Positions 17,170-26,083 of a DNA stretch of 55,866 nt are shown here, one piece after another (the first letter of the stretch is position 1; each line of letters opens with the position of its first letter). The translations under genes were made by a program, and so were the position numbers. The stretch is from NCBI GenBank assembly GCA_902492895.1, contig CABUNG010000015.1:1-55866 (forward strand), given 5' to 3'. The notes under the pieces were generated by a model. It saw only the letters and a program-made list of their open reading frames with translations, ran no database searches and was not told where the DNA came from. The stretch comes from an uncultured Oscillospiraceae bacterium. GTDB taxonomy: Bacteria; Bacillota; Clostridia; Oscillospirales; Acutalibacteraceae.

Positions 17170-19500
17170 ATGAAACGAGGTACCACAGCTCTTCTGGCGA
17201 TGCTCCTGATCGTTGCCATACTGCTTACGGGATGCAAACATGACACGCCGGCCGAATCCGACGTTTCGGGAGTTCCCGGGGAATCCAATGCATCCTCTGC
17301 CGACGGGTATACGGATAGCGAAGACCCGAATGTGACCGATCCGGGGGCAACCGTCACGGACAGCAGCGGCAATTTGGTTACCGATCCCCAGGGGCCGACC
17401 CAGAGCGGCGGACAGACCACGCAGAACGGCGGCATCCCCGGCGGCAATACCCCGGGCCAGGTGGTGGAGGCCTCCTTTACCCGCAATGCGGACGGCACCT
17501 GCACGGATAAGTCCAGCGGCGTCGTGTTTCTGGACGACGATTTGGACGACCTGAAAAAAACGTTCGAGTACGGTTCCGGGGTCGGCATCGACAACAGCGA
17601 CCCCAACCTGTTCAACGGGGACGACGCCAGACTGACGCGGCAGAACAGTTCCGTCAAGCCAGACAGCTGCTGGTTTACATACAAGCTGGATGCCGGCATT
17701 ACGGAAATATCCCTGGTAGTGTTCATCTATGAGAAGGCTGATCCCAACGCCACCCTGCAGATTTCGGTGTCTCCGGACAATAAAACCTGGAAATCGGTCA
17801 AGGTGACCAAAAGCGATAAAGCGGATTTGAACTGGGATACCTGGATGATGTATACCATTACGGCCAAAGGAATCGACAAATCCAACAAATATGTCAAGAT
17901 CGATCTCGGCGCCGCGCCCACTCCTCATTGGAATATCAATGTTTCCCGCCTGCGCATCAACAACATTGCCAAAATGAACGACGCGGACCGGTTCCTGGAG
18001 GTCCGCGCCTCGGCCACCTATTATGTGGATTCGAAAAAGGGCAGCGACAGCAACGACGGCTTGTCCGAGGCCAAACCCTTTAAATCTTTGAGCAAGCTCA
18101 GCCGGAAGTTCTTCCAGGAGGGTGACCGGATCCTGTTCAAAAAAGGCGAGACTTACAGCGGAGCCCTGACCCTCAAAGGATACGGCACGGCCAGCAACCC
18201 GATCACCGTGGGGACCTATGGAAGCGGCAGCATGCCCAAGATCGACGGCCGCGGGGCCCGGGCCGGGATTACGATTACGGCGAACCATATTGTTCTCGAC
18301 GGGCTGGAGGTCACCAACGCCAACGGGTATTACGGCATTTATATCGGGACTCTTCAGGCCGGAGAGAATGCCGGCATCACCGTGACCAACTGCTACGTGC
18401 ATGATGTGGATGTCGGTGAAAAGAAATTCTCTTATCTGGAAAGCGGCGGCATTATCGCGCGGGCTGACGGCACATCCCCCACCTGGTTTAAAAACGTCAA
18501 CATCCAGAACAACACCATCAAGAATGTGTGCCGCTGCGCCGTGGTCATCTCCAACTCCTGGGGCTGGCGCTACAGCGACGGGAGCTACATCAAAAACAAA
18601 TATGTGGACGACAGCAACGGCTGGTATCCCAACCTGGACTGCAAAATCAGCGGCAACACCATAGACGGTTCCAAAGGCGATTCGATCCTGGTCCAGTGCG
18701 GCAAGAACACCCTCATCGAACGGAACACGGTATACAACGCCAACTCCTCGACCAAGGAGCACGCCAAGGTGGCGATGGTGGCGGTTTGGACCATTTCCAC
18801 CGTGGATACTGTCATGCAGTATAACGAGGTGGGCTATACCAAACGTCCCCACGCCGACGGCGAGGCGTTCGATACCGACCATGCGGAGGTCAACTGCAAG
18901 ATCCAGTACAACTACAGCCACAACAACGAGGGCGGTTTCGTCCTGCTGTGCAACGGCATGCCCGGCACCGCCAAAAACGCCACAGTGCGGTACAATCTCT
19001 CGGTGGGCGACGGCGCCAAGGGCGCGGCCATCCAGCTGATAGGCGCGGTCCCGGGCTCTCAGGTGTACAACAATACGTTCTATCTCTCCGCCACCTCGTC
19101 GGTTGTGGGGATGTGGGGCAATGAGGGCCGGCCTTACAAGGCGGACGGCATTACCTTTACCAACAATATTTTCGCCGCGCCGTCACAAAAGGGCGCGTAT
19201 ACCTCCGGCGGTTCGGTGGGCAACTCTTTCTACAACGCCGTGACCAACATCAAGTTCAACAACAATCTCTTCAGCAATGTCAGTCAGCCGGAGGCCAGCG
19301 GCGGCGTCTCCCTCTCCGGCAATGTCAACGGCAATCCGAGCTTCGCTCTGAGCACGGACTATAAAAACAAGGCGGCTATGATTGCGGCGTTTACTCCCAA
19401 AAACAAGGTGTCCGGGGCCGCGGCGGTGGCCGATAACGGCGGCAAGGACATCAACGGCAACGCGGTTTCCTCGAACTATTTCGGCTGCGTCAATCCATAA
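17170..19500 (+). CDS. secreted lipoprotein with right-handed beta-helix (polysaccharide lyase-like)
   Basis: A 776-aa lipoprotein: hydrophobic signal and lipobox LLTGC with Cys22, then a Ser/Thr/Pro/Gly-rich linker to about residue 105. Next comes a beta-sandwich region (about 110-280), likely carbohydrate-binding. From about residue 285 (ATYYVDSKKGSD) to the end there is a parallel beta-helix with repeated Asn/Gly turns, as in pectate-lyase-like or right-handed beta-helix proteins. Predicted action is at the outer face of the membrane on a polysaccharide. ATG 17170 was preferred over 17137 because of AGGAG 8 bp upstream and the immediate signal peptide. It is the first gene of the run behind the AraC operator and is closely paralogous to the next gene. 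Confidence 0.82.
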   Translation: MKRGTTALLAMLLIVAILLTGCKHDTPAESDVSGVPGESNASSADGYTDSEDPNVTDPGATVTDSSGNLVTDPQGPTQSGGQTTQNGGIPGGNTPGQVVEASFTRNADGTCTDKSSGVVFLDDDLDDLKKTFEYGSGVGIDNSDPNLFNGDDARLTRQNSSVKPDSCWFTYKLDAGITEISLVVFIYEKADPNATLQISVSPDNKTWKSVKVTKSDKADLNWDTWMMYTITAKGIDKSNKYVKIDLGAAPTPHWNINVSRLRINNIAKMNDADRFLEVRASATYYVDSKKGSDSNDGLSEAKPFKSLSKLSRKFFQEGDRILFKKGETYSGALTLKGYGTASNPITVGTYGSGSMPKIDGRGARAGITITANHIVLDGLEVTNANGYYGIYIGTLQAGENAGITVTNCYVHDVDVGEKKFSYLESGGIIARADGTSPTWFKNVNIQNNTIKNVCRCAVVISNSWGWRYSDGSYIKNKYVDDSNGWYPNLDCKISGNTIDGSKGDSILVQCGKNTLIERNTVYNANSSTKEHAKVAMVAVWTISTVDTVMQYNEVGYTKRPHADGEAFDTDHAEVNCKIQYNYSHNNEGGFVLLCNGMPGTAKNATVRYNLSVGDGAKGAAIQLIGAVPGSQVYNNTFYLSATSSVVGMWGNEGRPYKADGITFTNNIFAAPSQKGAYTSGGSVGNSFYNAVTNIKFNNNLFSNVSQPEASGGVSLSGNVNGNPSFALSTDYKNKAAMIAAFTPKNKVSGAAAVADNGGKDINGNAVSSNYFGCVNP

Positions 19501-19529
19501 CGCCACTGAACAGGGGATAGGAGGAGTTT

Positions 19530-21092
19530 ATGAACGCTGTGAATTCGGCGGAGCATTACAGGGCATCCACCTTTTACGTCGATTCCAAAGGGGGATGCGA
19601 CGAAAACGATGGCCGCTCCGAAGCGGCCCCGTTTAAAACCCTGGAGAGGGTCAGCCGCGAATCCTACGGACCCGGGGACCGGATTCGGTTCAGGAGAGGC
19701 CGGACCTACTGCGGCAGCCTGACGCTGAACGCCTGCGGCCACGTGGCCGCCCCCGTCCGGGTAGAAGCTTACGGAAGCGGGACTGCTCCGAAAATTGCCG
19801 GCCAAGGCGGCGCGGCGGTCACCATCCGGGCCGTTTACCTCACCCTGGAGGGCCTGGAAATCACCAATCCCGGCGGCTTGTTCGGCATCCATATCCTGCC
19901 CCTGAAAAGCGGGGAAAACAGCGGCATTACCGTTTCCGGCTGTTATATTCACGATGTCAATGAGGAAGAAACCCCCGGATGGGGCGGCTATATCGGCAGC
20001 GGCGGCATTATTGCCAGGGCCGATGGAGAGGAGCCTGTGTGGTTCCGGGATATGGTGCTGCAGGACAACATTATCCGCAGCACCTCCCGGATGGGGATTA
20101 CGATCTCCAATTCCTGGGGCTGGCGCTACGGCGGCGCCGGATACATCCGGAACCAGTACATCGACGATGACAACGGCTGGTACCCCAACCGGAACTGCCG
20201 CATTATCGGCAACACCGTGGACGGGACCAAAGGCGACTCGATTCTGGTCCAATGCGGCCAGGATATCCTCATTGAGCGGAACACGGTATACAGAGCCAAT
20301 GCCTCTTTGAAGGATCACGCCAAAATCGCCATGGTGGCGATCTGGACCATTTCCACCTTGAACACCGTGATGCAGTATAACGAGGTGGGGTATACCAGAC
20401 GGCCAGGAGCGGACGGCGAAGCCTTTGATACCGACCATGCGGAGGACGGCTGCCTTATCCAGTATAACTACAGCCATCACAACGAGGGCGGGTTTGTCCT
20501 GCTGTGCAACGGCATGCCCGGCACCGCCAGAAACGCCACGATACGGTACAATCTTTCGGTGGGCGACGGCAGCTCCGAGGACGGCGCCTGCGTCCAGTTC
20601 ATCGGGGATGTTCCGGGAACGCAGATTTACAACAACACGTTCTGGCTGTCGGAAGCCTCCCGCATACTGGATGTCTGGCGGAACCGGACGAAGGACGTGC
20701 GGATCACTGACAACATCTTTGCCGCTCCCCCGGGTAGGGAACTGGCCTACACCGCCCGTCCCGATCCCAAGCCGGGCGGAAGCGTCACCGAACCCGATTT
20801 CCGTACGGCGGCGGAGGGATTCGTCATTCACAACAACATCTTCCATCATGTGCCGCTGCCCGCGGCCGGAGGGGGAGTGACGGTGACGGACTGCCGGGAA
20901 GAGGATCCGGCCTTTGCCGTCCGGGAATTCACGGACGCGGATTACCGGGATCGAACGGCTATGGTGGCAGCCTTCACGCCGGACAATCCGATGGCCGGGG
21001 CGTCCCATGTCCCCGACAACGGCGGGAAAGACATCACCGGCGCCGAGGTGAGCGCCGATTTCTATGGCTGTGTAAAGTATAAACCAATATAA
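19530..21092 (+). CDS. right-handed beta-helix protein without signal peptide, paralogue of preceding gene
   Basis: A 520-aa protein aligned over its full length with the C-terminal beta-helix half of the preceding lipoprotein; long stretches such as FDTDHAE, NEGGFVLLCNGMPGTA and RYNLSVGDG are shared. It lacks the signal peptide, linker and beta-sandwich, so it should stay in the cytoplasm unless exported another way. ATAGGAGGAG precedes the ATG by a suitable distance, so the start is firm. A lyase or epimerase-like activity on imported oligosaccharides is plausible but unproven. The likely origin is tandem duplication with loss or gain of the export part. Confidence 0.8.
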   Translation: MNAVNSAEHYRASTFYVDSKGGCDENDGRSEAAPFKTLERVSRESYGPGDRIRFRRGRTYCGSLTLNACGHVAAPVRVEAYGSGTAPKIAGQGGAAVTIRAVYLTLEGLEITNPGGLFGIHILPLKSGENSGITVSGCYIHDVNEEETPGWGGYIGSGGIIARADGEEPVWFRDMVLQDNIIRSTSRMGITISNSWGWRYGGAGYIRNQYIDDDNGWYPNRNCRIIGNTVDGTKGDSILVQCGQDILIERNTVYRANASLKDHAKIAMVAIWTISTLNTVMQYNEVGYTRRPGADGEAFDTDHAEDGCLIQYNYSHHNEGGFVLLCNGMPGTARNATIRYNLSVGDGSSEDGACVQFIGDVPGTQIYNNTFWLSEASRILDVWRNRTKDVRITDNIFAAPPGRELAYTARPDPKPGGSVTEPDFRTAAEGFVIHNNIFHHVPLPAAGGGVTVTDCREEDPAFAVREFTDADYRDRTAMVAAFTPDNPMAGASHVPDNGGKDITGAEVSADFYGCVKYKPI

Positions 21093-21113
21093 ACGCGAGG
21101 AGGAAGAGCATTC

Positions 21114-24100
21114 ATGAAGAAATGGAAACTTCGTTTGTTCAAGTCCGGCTCTCTGGCAGTTACGGCGGCGGTTCTGGCCTCGGTGATCGCCATGCCGGGC
21201 GTGCTGCCGCAGGTAACCGCATCCGAAACCCCTGGCGTCAACTGCACCAGCAGAATCGAACCCGACACCTACATCGCCAATTCGCTCTCTGTCAAACCGG
21301 CGCGGAATTACACCGCTCTGTATAACGACGGGATGTACGACGGCGGCGACCAATCCCTGATGCTGCCCATGGGCCCGCTTATGTACTCGACCGGCGAAGC
21401 CAATCAGGTCGGAGAGCTGACTTACAGGCTGCCCTATGCGGTGAGTGAGCTGAAAATCACCGGTGTTGAGGTCCCGGATGACGCCAACAACGCCTTCAAG
21501 GGCTTTTGGATTTCCAAAGATGGCTATAACTGGACAGCATTCTCCATGTCAAGAATCCGGACGGCCGATGTCGTGTGCTCTTTTGCCACAACGCGCAAGG
21601 GCGTCGATTATTACGGCGCCAGCAGCGAACCGTTCCGTTATGTGAAAGTCGCGCTGGGCGGGAAATCCGTAAACGGCATCAATTATCTTTATATCCCCCC
21701 GGCCGGTTCGATGGAAACCTGCACCGAGAAGGTGGATCCGGCCGCCGAGGGCGTCGTGATCGCCGAGACCAATACCGCGGCGAATGTCACCCTGGCGCGG
21801 CATAACCACTCCAATAGCTGGACCCACGACGGCATAAAGGGGATGGCTTACAACGGGGTGCCGAACAACGGCGCCAAGGTGACCTTCAAGCTTCCCTATG
21901 CGGTGGGTTCGCTGAAAATGACCGGCACGGAGGTCTACTGGCCCACCGCCGAGGCGCGAGGCTCCAACCGTTTCCTGAGCTTCGAGGTATCCGCCGACGG
22001 CGAAAACTGGACGCCGTTTGCCATGGCGGGCAGCGATTTCGCCATGGTCAATAATCCGGGTGTTTCCGCCAGCAACAATCCTCCGAAAGTCGCCCTTCCG
22101 ATCTATCGCCTGGGCGTTACCTATTACGGCACCAGCGACACCCAGTTCCAATATGTCCGGATTGCCTTCGGCCGGGACTGGGCGCCCCAGCTCTGCAACT
22201 TCTATCTCCCCGCGGAGGACCGCGGCGAGAGCTGCACCACCAAAGTGGACCCCGTCGATGTGTTCAAGAGCTTTTCGGGGACCGGAAACGATGACACCAC
22301 ATGCAAGAGGGACAACACCCACAAGTATGACGAAACCGGGATATTCACTTTTGCCGACAACAGGATGACCGGCAGCGGCAAGATGGTCTTCGAAATGCCT
22401 TACGCGGTCAACGAGCTCAAAATGACCGGTATCGAGATCATCACGGCAGCCGTTACCGAAACGGAACGTCCCGATCTAGCACAGTTCCGGTTTACAGGCT
22501 TCCGGGTGTCCGCCGACGGCAAGAACTGGACCGACTTTTTTATGGAGCGGACCCTGGACGGCGTGGTGTCCACCGACGCGGCGCAGAAACGGCGCGAGGG
22601 CGTCATCCTCTACGGGGCCAGCAGCACCGCCTTCAAGTATATTGAAGTAACCTTTGGTAAGAACTGGATCCCCGGCATCAGCTGGTTCTATATTCCGAAA
22701 CTGGGAGTCGAGTCCTTCGAGATCTCCGGAGATGCAGTGCTGTATGAAGGAGAAGACAGAACCTATACGCTGATTACGAAGCCCGCCTACGCGGTTTTGC
22801 CGGATTACACCTGGTCGGTGGAAAACGGCACCGGCGCCGCCACCATCACGCAGGAGGGCGTGCTGACCGCCACGACCTCCGGTACCGTCACCGTGAAGGT
22901 GACGGCGAATGACGACTCCGGGCTGACGGCCAGCAAAACCGTCACGATTCTGTCCGAGAGCGGCACCGAAGGCTGCACCGTCAAAGTGGATCCCGCCGAT
23001 ACCATTCAGGACGTTCTGGGTACAGGTTTCGACGATACCACTTATGGACGGAACACCACTTACAAATACGACGGCACCGGCATCTACTGCTTCTGGAAAA
23101 ACGCGCCCAACGGCGGCAAAATGGTGTTCAAGATGCCTTACCCGGTCAATGAGCTGAAAATGACCGGCGTAGAAATCATCACCAAGGGAAACGTGACCAA
23201 TCCTCCGAATGAATTCCGCTTTAAGGGCTTCCGGGTATCCGCGGACGGTCAGAACTGGACGGACCTGGAGATGGCCCGCACCCTCGACGGATTTGTGGAC
23301 GGTGAGACGGAAAGGCGCGAAGGCGTGATCCTCTACGGGGCCAGCGACACCGAATTCCGCTATGTGGAGGTCACCTTCGGGAAAGACTGGATTCCCGGCA
23401 TCAGCTGGTTCTATCTTCCGGAACCCGAGATCATGCTGAATCACTATGATCTGACCGTGTATTCCAAAGGTCCCGTCCCCACCCTGGAGGCGACACTCCG
23501 GGAAGGCGTGACGGGTGAGGTCACCTGGTCGTCCAGTGCCCCCTCCGTGATGAAGGTGGACGGCTCCGGCCGGCTGACGGCCGTGGCGCCGGGCACGGCG
23601 GTGATTACCGCGGCCGCGGGCGGATTTACGGCCGAGTGTGAAGTGACGGTAAAAGAAGGCTATGGTCCGGACGGCTGCACCACTGTGATCGACGCCTATG
23701 CCTATATCGGCAACACCTCCTCCGTATCGCCCAGCCGGACCGGCACCATTCCGATCCCCGGCGGCGTCACCTACCCAATGGTGTTCGGCACCGCCACTTT
23801 CGACGACGAGCCGATTTTTACCTATAAACTGCCCCACGCGGTCAAGGAACTGAAGATGACCGGCATCGAGGACGCCGGAGCTGTCGGAGTCAAGCACTCC
23901 TTCGAATGGTTCCAGGTGTCCGCCGACGGCGAAAACTGGACGGATTTTGAGATGACGCGCCGTTTCGACGGCGGCGGCTGGATCGGCGTCACCCTTTACG
24001 GCAAGGCCGATGAAGCGTTCCGGTATTTCCGCGTGAAATTCACAACCAACGCCGGCTGGTGTCCCGGAATCGGACACCTCTATATTCCCCCCGCCGATCC

Positions 24101-25202
24101 CGGTCCGGAAGCGGATTACGGTGTGACGCTGGGGGCCGCGGCCGCGAAGTCGGCCGAGGCGGAGGACTCCGGCGCCAGCTTCGCAAGAAGCGAGAATACG
24201 GGGGCGTGGCGTTTTACCACCGATACCCTGAGCTACGCGCCGGGTCAGGTGACCTATTACTTCCCCTATGTGATTACGGCTTATAAGTTCAATGTGGTGG
24301 ATTCCTTCGACCCCGATTTTGCCGGCGGCTTCACCTACTGGGCTTCTAAGGACGGCGTAACCTATACTCAGCTTGACACCGCGTCTGCGTACGGCACGCT
24401 GGTCAAAGCCAGCTGGCGGGCTTACGAAACGTCGGCCTACGGCACGCTGGACGAAGAGGACGGTATCCAGTATCTGCAGGTGCGGATGTCCAGCGAGCTT
24501 ACGAGCGAGGAACCGGGGCTGCTGTCCCTGCAGCTGAACGCCGTCGATTATCCCGAGAGAGAGCCCCTTCCCGCTTTTGAAACGCCCGACACCGCCGCAG
24601 GCGAACGGGAACTTCTGGACCGGTTTGAGGGAGAAGGGCTGACGAGCGAGGAGGGCGGCAAAGCCTCCGAGGCGTTCCAGATGGTCCACGCACAGATCGA
24701 TACGGACGGACACGGCACTATGGCGGATGTGCTGACGAGAGAGCCGGGCTATTCCGATTCCTATCTGGTGTATCGGACGGACGGCGACGCAACCCGTGTG
24801 GATATCCGCGGATACCGTATGGCGGGCTGCGCGGATGAGGTATGGCTCTGGACCTCTTCCAACGGAGAGGACTGGGAATTCCTCGAGGATTATGACTGGA
24901 CGGAGATTGAATCCATCACCGGCGGTCCGGCGGAGTTCTCGATAGCCTCCTCGCAGCTGCCGGCCGGCACGCGGTATATCAAGGTGGAACTTCCCATTGT
25001 TGAAACCGTGACGGATCTGTCGCTGTATGCCGTGCAGATCCTGTATGACGGCGGCGAGCCGTTGGGACCCGGCGGTAATGTCCAAACCGGCGCTTCCACG
25101 CCTGTGCTGGCTCTGCTCTTTACCGCGGCGCTGTCGGGAGTGACGGCTGTTGCGGCGGTTCGCAAAGGCCGCAGGAAAGAACGGAATGCTTCCTGCCAAT
25201 AA
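21114..25202 (+). CDS. large repeat-containing cell-surface protein with Ig-like domains and C-terminal anchor
   Basis: A 1362-aa protein with an N-terminal signal peptide (about residues 1-38). Five modules of about 150-170 residues each begin with a CT-x-(K/R)-(V/I)-(D/E)-like motif near residues 44, 202, 372, 620 and 853 and end with a YGxS...FxYV/I...FG...W block and a YIP/YLP motif; they look like discoidin-type sugar-binding domains. Big_2-like Ig domains lie at about 531-615 and 770-848 (TWSS, GTAVITA). Two more divergent modules follow. The C-terminus has NVQTGA, a hydrophobic segment and a basic tail (RKGRRKE), resembling a sorting signal variant. It probably displays glycan-binding modules on the wall. 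GAGGAGGAAG precedes the start. Confidence 0.82.
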   Translation: MKKWKLRLFKSGSLAVTAAVLASVIAMPGVLPQVTASETPGVNCTSRIEPDTYIANSLSVKPARNYTALYNDGMYDGGDQSLMLPMGPLMYSTGEANQVGELTYRLPYAVSELKITGVEVPDDANNAFKGFWISKDGYNWTAFSMSRIRTADVVCSFATTRKGVDYYGASSEPFRYVKVALGGKSVNGINYLYIPPAGSMETCTEKVDPAAEGVVIAETNTAANVTLARHNHSNSWTHDGIKGMAYNGVPNNGAKVTFKLPYAVGSLKMTGTEVYWPTAEARGSNRFLSFEVSADGENWTPFAMAGSDFAMVNNPGVSASNNPPKVALPIYRLGVTYYGTSDTQFQYVRIAFGRDWAPQLCNFYLPAEDRGESCTTKVDPVDVFKSFSGTGNDDTTCKRDNTHKYDETGIFTFADNRMTGSGKMVFEMPYAVNELKMTGIEIITAAVTETERPDLAQFRFTGFRVSADGKNWTDFFMERTLDGVVSTDAAQKRREGVILYGASSTAFKYIEVTFGKNWIPGISWFYIPKLGVESFEISGDAVLYEGEDRTYTLITKPAYAVLPDYTWSVENGTGAATITQEGVLTATTSGTVTVKVTANDDSGLTASKTVTILSESGTEGCTVKVDPADTIQDVLGTGFDDTTYGRNTTYKYDGTGIYCFWKNAPNGGKMVFKMPYPVNELKMTGVEIITKGNVTNPPNEFRFKGFRVSADGQNWTDLEMARTLDGFVDGETERREGVILYGASDTEFRYVEVTFGKDWIPGISWFYLPEPEIMLNHYDLTVYSKGPVPTLEATLREGVTGEVTWSSSAPSVMKVDGSGRLTAVAPGTAVITAAAGGFTAECEVTVKEGYGPDGCTTVIDAYAYIGNTSSVSPSRTGTIPIPGGVTYPMVFGTATFDDEPIFTYKLPHAVKELKMTGIEDAGAVGVKHSFEWFQVSADGENWTDFEMTRRFDGGGWIGVTLYGKADEAFRYFRVKFTTNAGWCPGIGHLYIPPADPGPEADYGVTLGAAAAKSAEAEDSGASFARSENTGAWRFTTDTLSYAPGQVTYYFPYVITAYKFNVVDSFDPDFAGGFTYWASKDGVTYTQLDTASAYGTLVKASWRAYETSAYGTLDEEDGIQYLQVRMSSELTSEEPGLLSLQLNAVDYPEREPLPAFETPDTAAGERELLDRFEGEGLTSEEGGKASEAFQMVHAQIDTDGHGTMADVLTREPGYSDSYLVYRTDGDATRVDIRGYRMAGCADEVWLWTSSNGEDWEFLEDYDWTEIESITGGPAEFSIASSQLPAGTRYIKVELPIVETVTDLSLYAVQILYDGGEPLGPGGNVQTGASTPVLALLFTAALSGVTAVAAVRKGRRKERNASCQ

Positions 25203-25218
25203 GAATTGAATCTCCACT

Positions 25219-25275
25219 GGAAAGCGGCGCTCCTTCAGCCTTATATCGATAAGTCGGAGTCGCCGCTTTCCTTTT
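25219..25275 (+). terminator. hairpin terminator after the surface-protein gene
   Basis: An 11-bp perfect stem (25219-25229 with 25261-25271), extendable by TCC/GGA, is followed by TTTT. The loop is long (about 31 nt). It may cut or lower transcription into the downstream genes. Confidence 0.65.
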
Positions 25276-25299
25276 GGGAGAATTTGAAGAGGGCCGATT

Positions 25300-25896
25300 A
25301 TGCTGGGTAAGATCCGATGTGCATTTATCTGTATACTGACGCTGGCGGTTTGGACAATGACCGCCTGCGGCGGAGGGGATTCTGTGGCTTTTACCGTAAA
25401 CGGCGTACGTGTGGAGAAGGAAGAACTCGTCTATTATATGCGGGATTATTCCAGTCTGGCGGCCGCTGAAATGGAATCCGCCTATGGCGTGGACAGCGCC
25501 GAGGAAGGCTTTTGGGGCGGCACATACGGGGAGCTGGTCCCCTTGGAGTATCTGAAAGCCTATACGGCGGAGCGGATCGCCCGGGTCAAACTCGAGCAGC
25601 TCATGGCCGGGGAACAGGGCATCGAAACGCCGCTGACCTGGACGGAGCAGCATGAAGACATGGAAAAGCAAAACCGACGCCGCCGGGAAGATTATGAGGC
25701 TGGCCGGGTGGTGTACGGCAGTATCGAGAGGGACTTTGTCACCTATTTTGCGGATATGTATTATGCCATGCGGGCTGGGCTGCAGGAAAAGCTGGGCCTG
25801 GACGAGGAAGCCTATGCGGCTTTGGTGGAATCGCGGCTGGAGACGGCGGAAATCCGGTACAAGGATATGGAGGTTTCGCCGGAGGATATCGCGTGA
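25300..25896 (+). CDS. lipoprotein with SurA/PrsA-like N-terminal domain, no isomerase domain
   Basis: A 198-aa protein with a short signal and Cys23 in MTACGGG, a plausible lipobox. The segment FTVNGVRVEKEELVYYM is typical of the N-terminal chaperone part of PrsA/SurA-type foldases, and the rest is helical and charged. The parvulin isomerase domain of full PrsA proteins (~280-330 aa) is missing. It might help fold the exported proteins of this locus. About 188 bp to the next gene contain no convincing frame. It could also be a decayed foldase. Confidence 0.6.
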   Translation: MLGKIRCAFICILTLAVWTMTACGGGDSVAFTVNGVRVEKEELVYYMRDYSSLAAAEMESAYGVDSAEEGFWGGTYGELVPLEYLKAYTAERIARVKLEQLMAGEQGIETPLTWTEQHEDMEKQNRRRREDYEAGRVVYGSIERDFVTYFADMYYAMRAGLQEKLGLDEEAYAALVESRLETAEIRYKDMEVSPEDIA

Positions 25897-26083
25897 ATGC
25901 CGCGATGAGGCAGCTGTTTGGCTTTCTCGTGATGCGAGATACACACCGGATTTCAGGCGTATCGTTTTGGGGATCTTGGCTGGATGCCGCGGCTTATCCC
26001 GGCCGCAGAGGAGGTCCCCGCAAATGGCGGGGATCTTCGCGCGGGGATAGGATTCGCTTCCGTTTAAGGACCCGATCACAGAT

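Noticed and set aside
16954..18921. 655-codon minus-strand frame opposite the beta-helix lipoprotein
   Set aside because: Low-complexity Val/Gly/Ala/His-rich product, no ribosome site, lies opposite a clear gene.
22476..25217. 913-codon minus-strand frame opposite the surface protein
   Set aside because: Caused by the repetitive, GC-rich composition of the sense gene; no recognisable domain.
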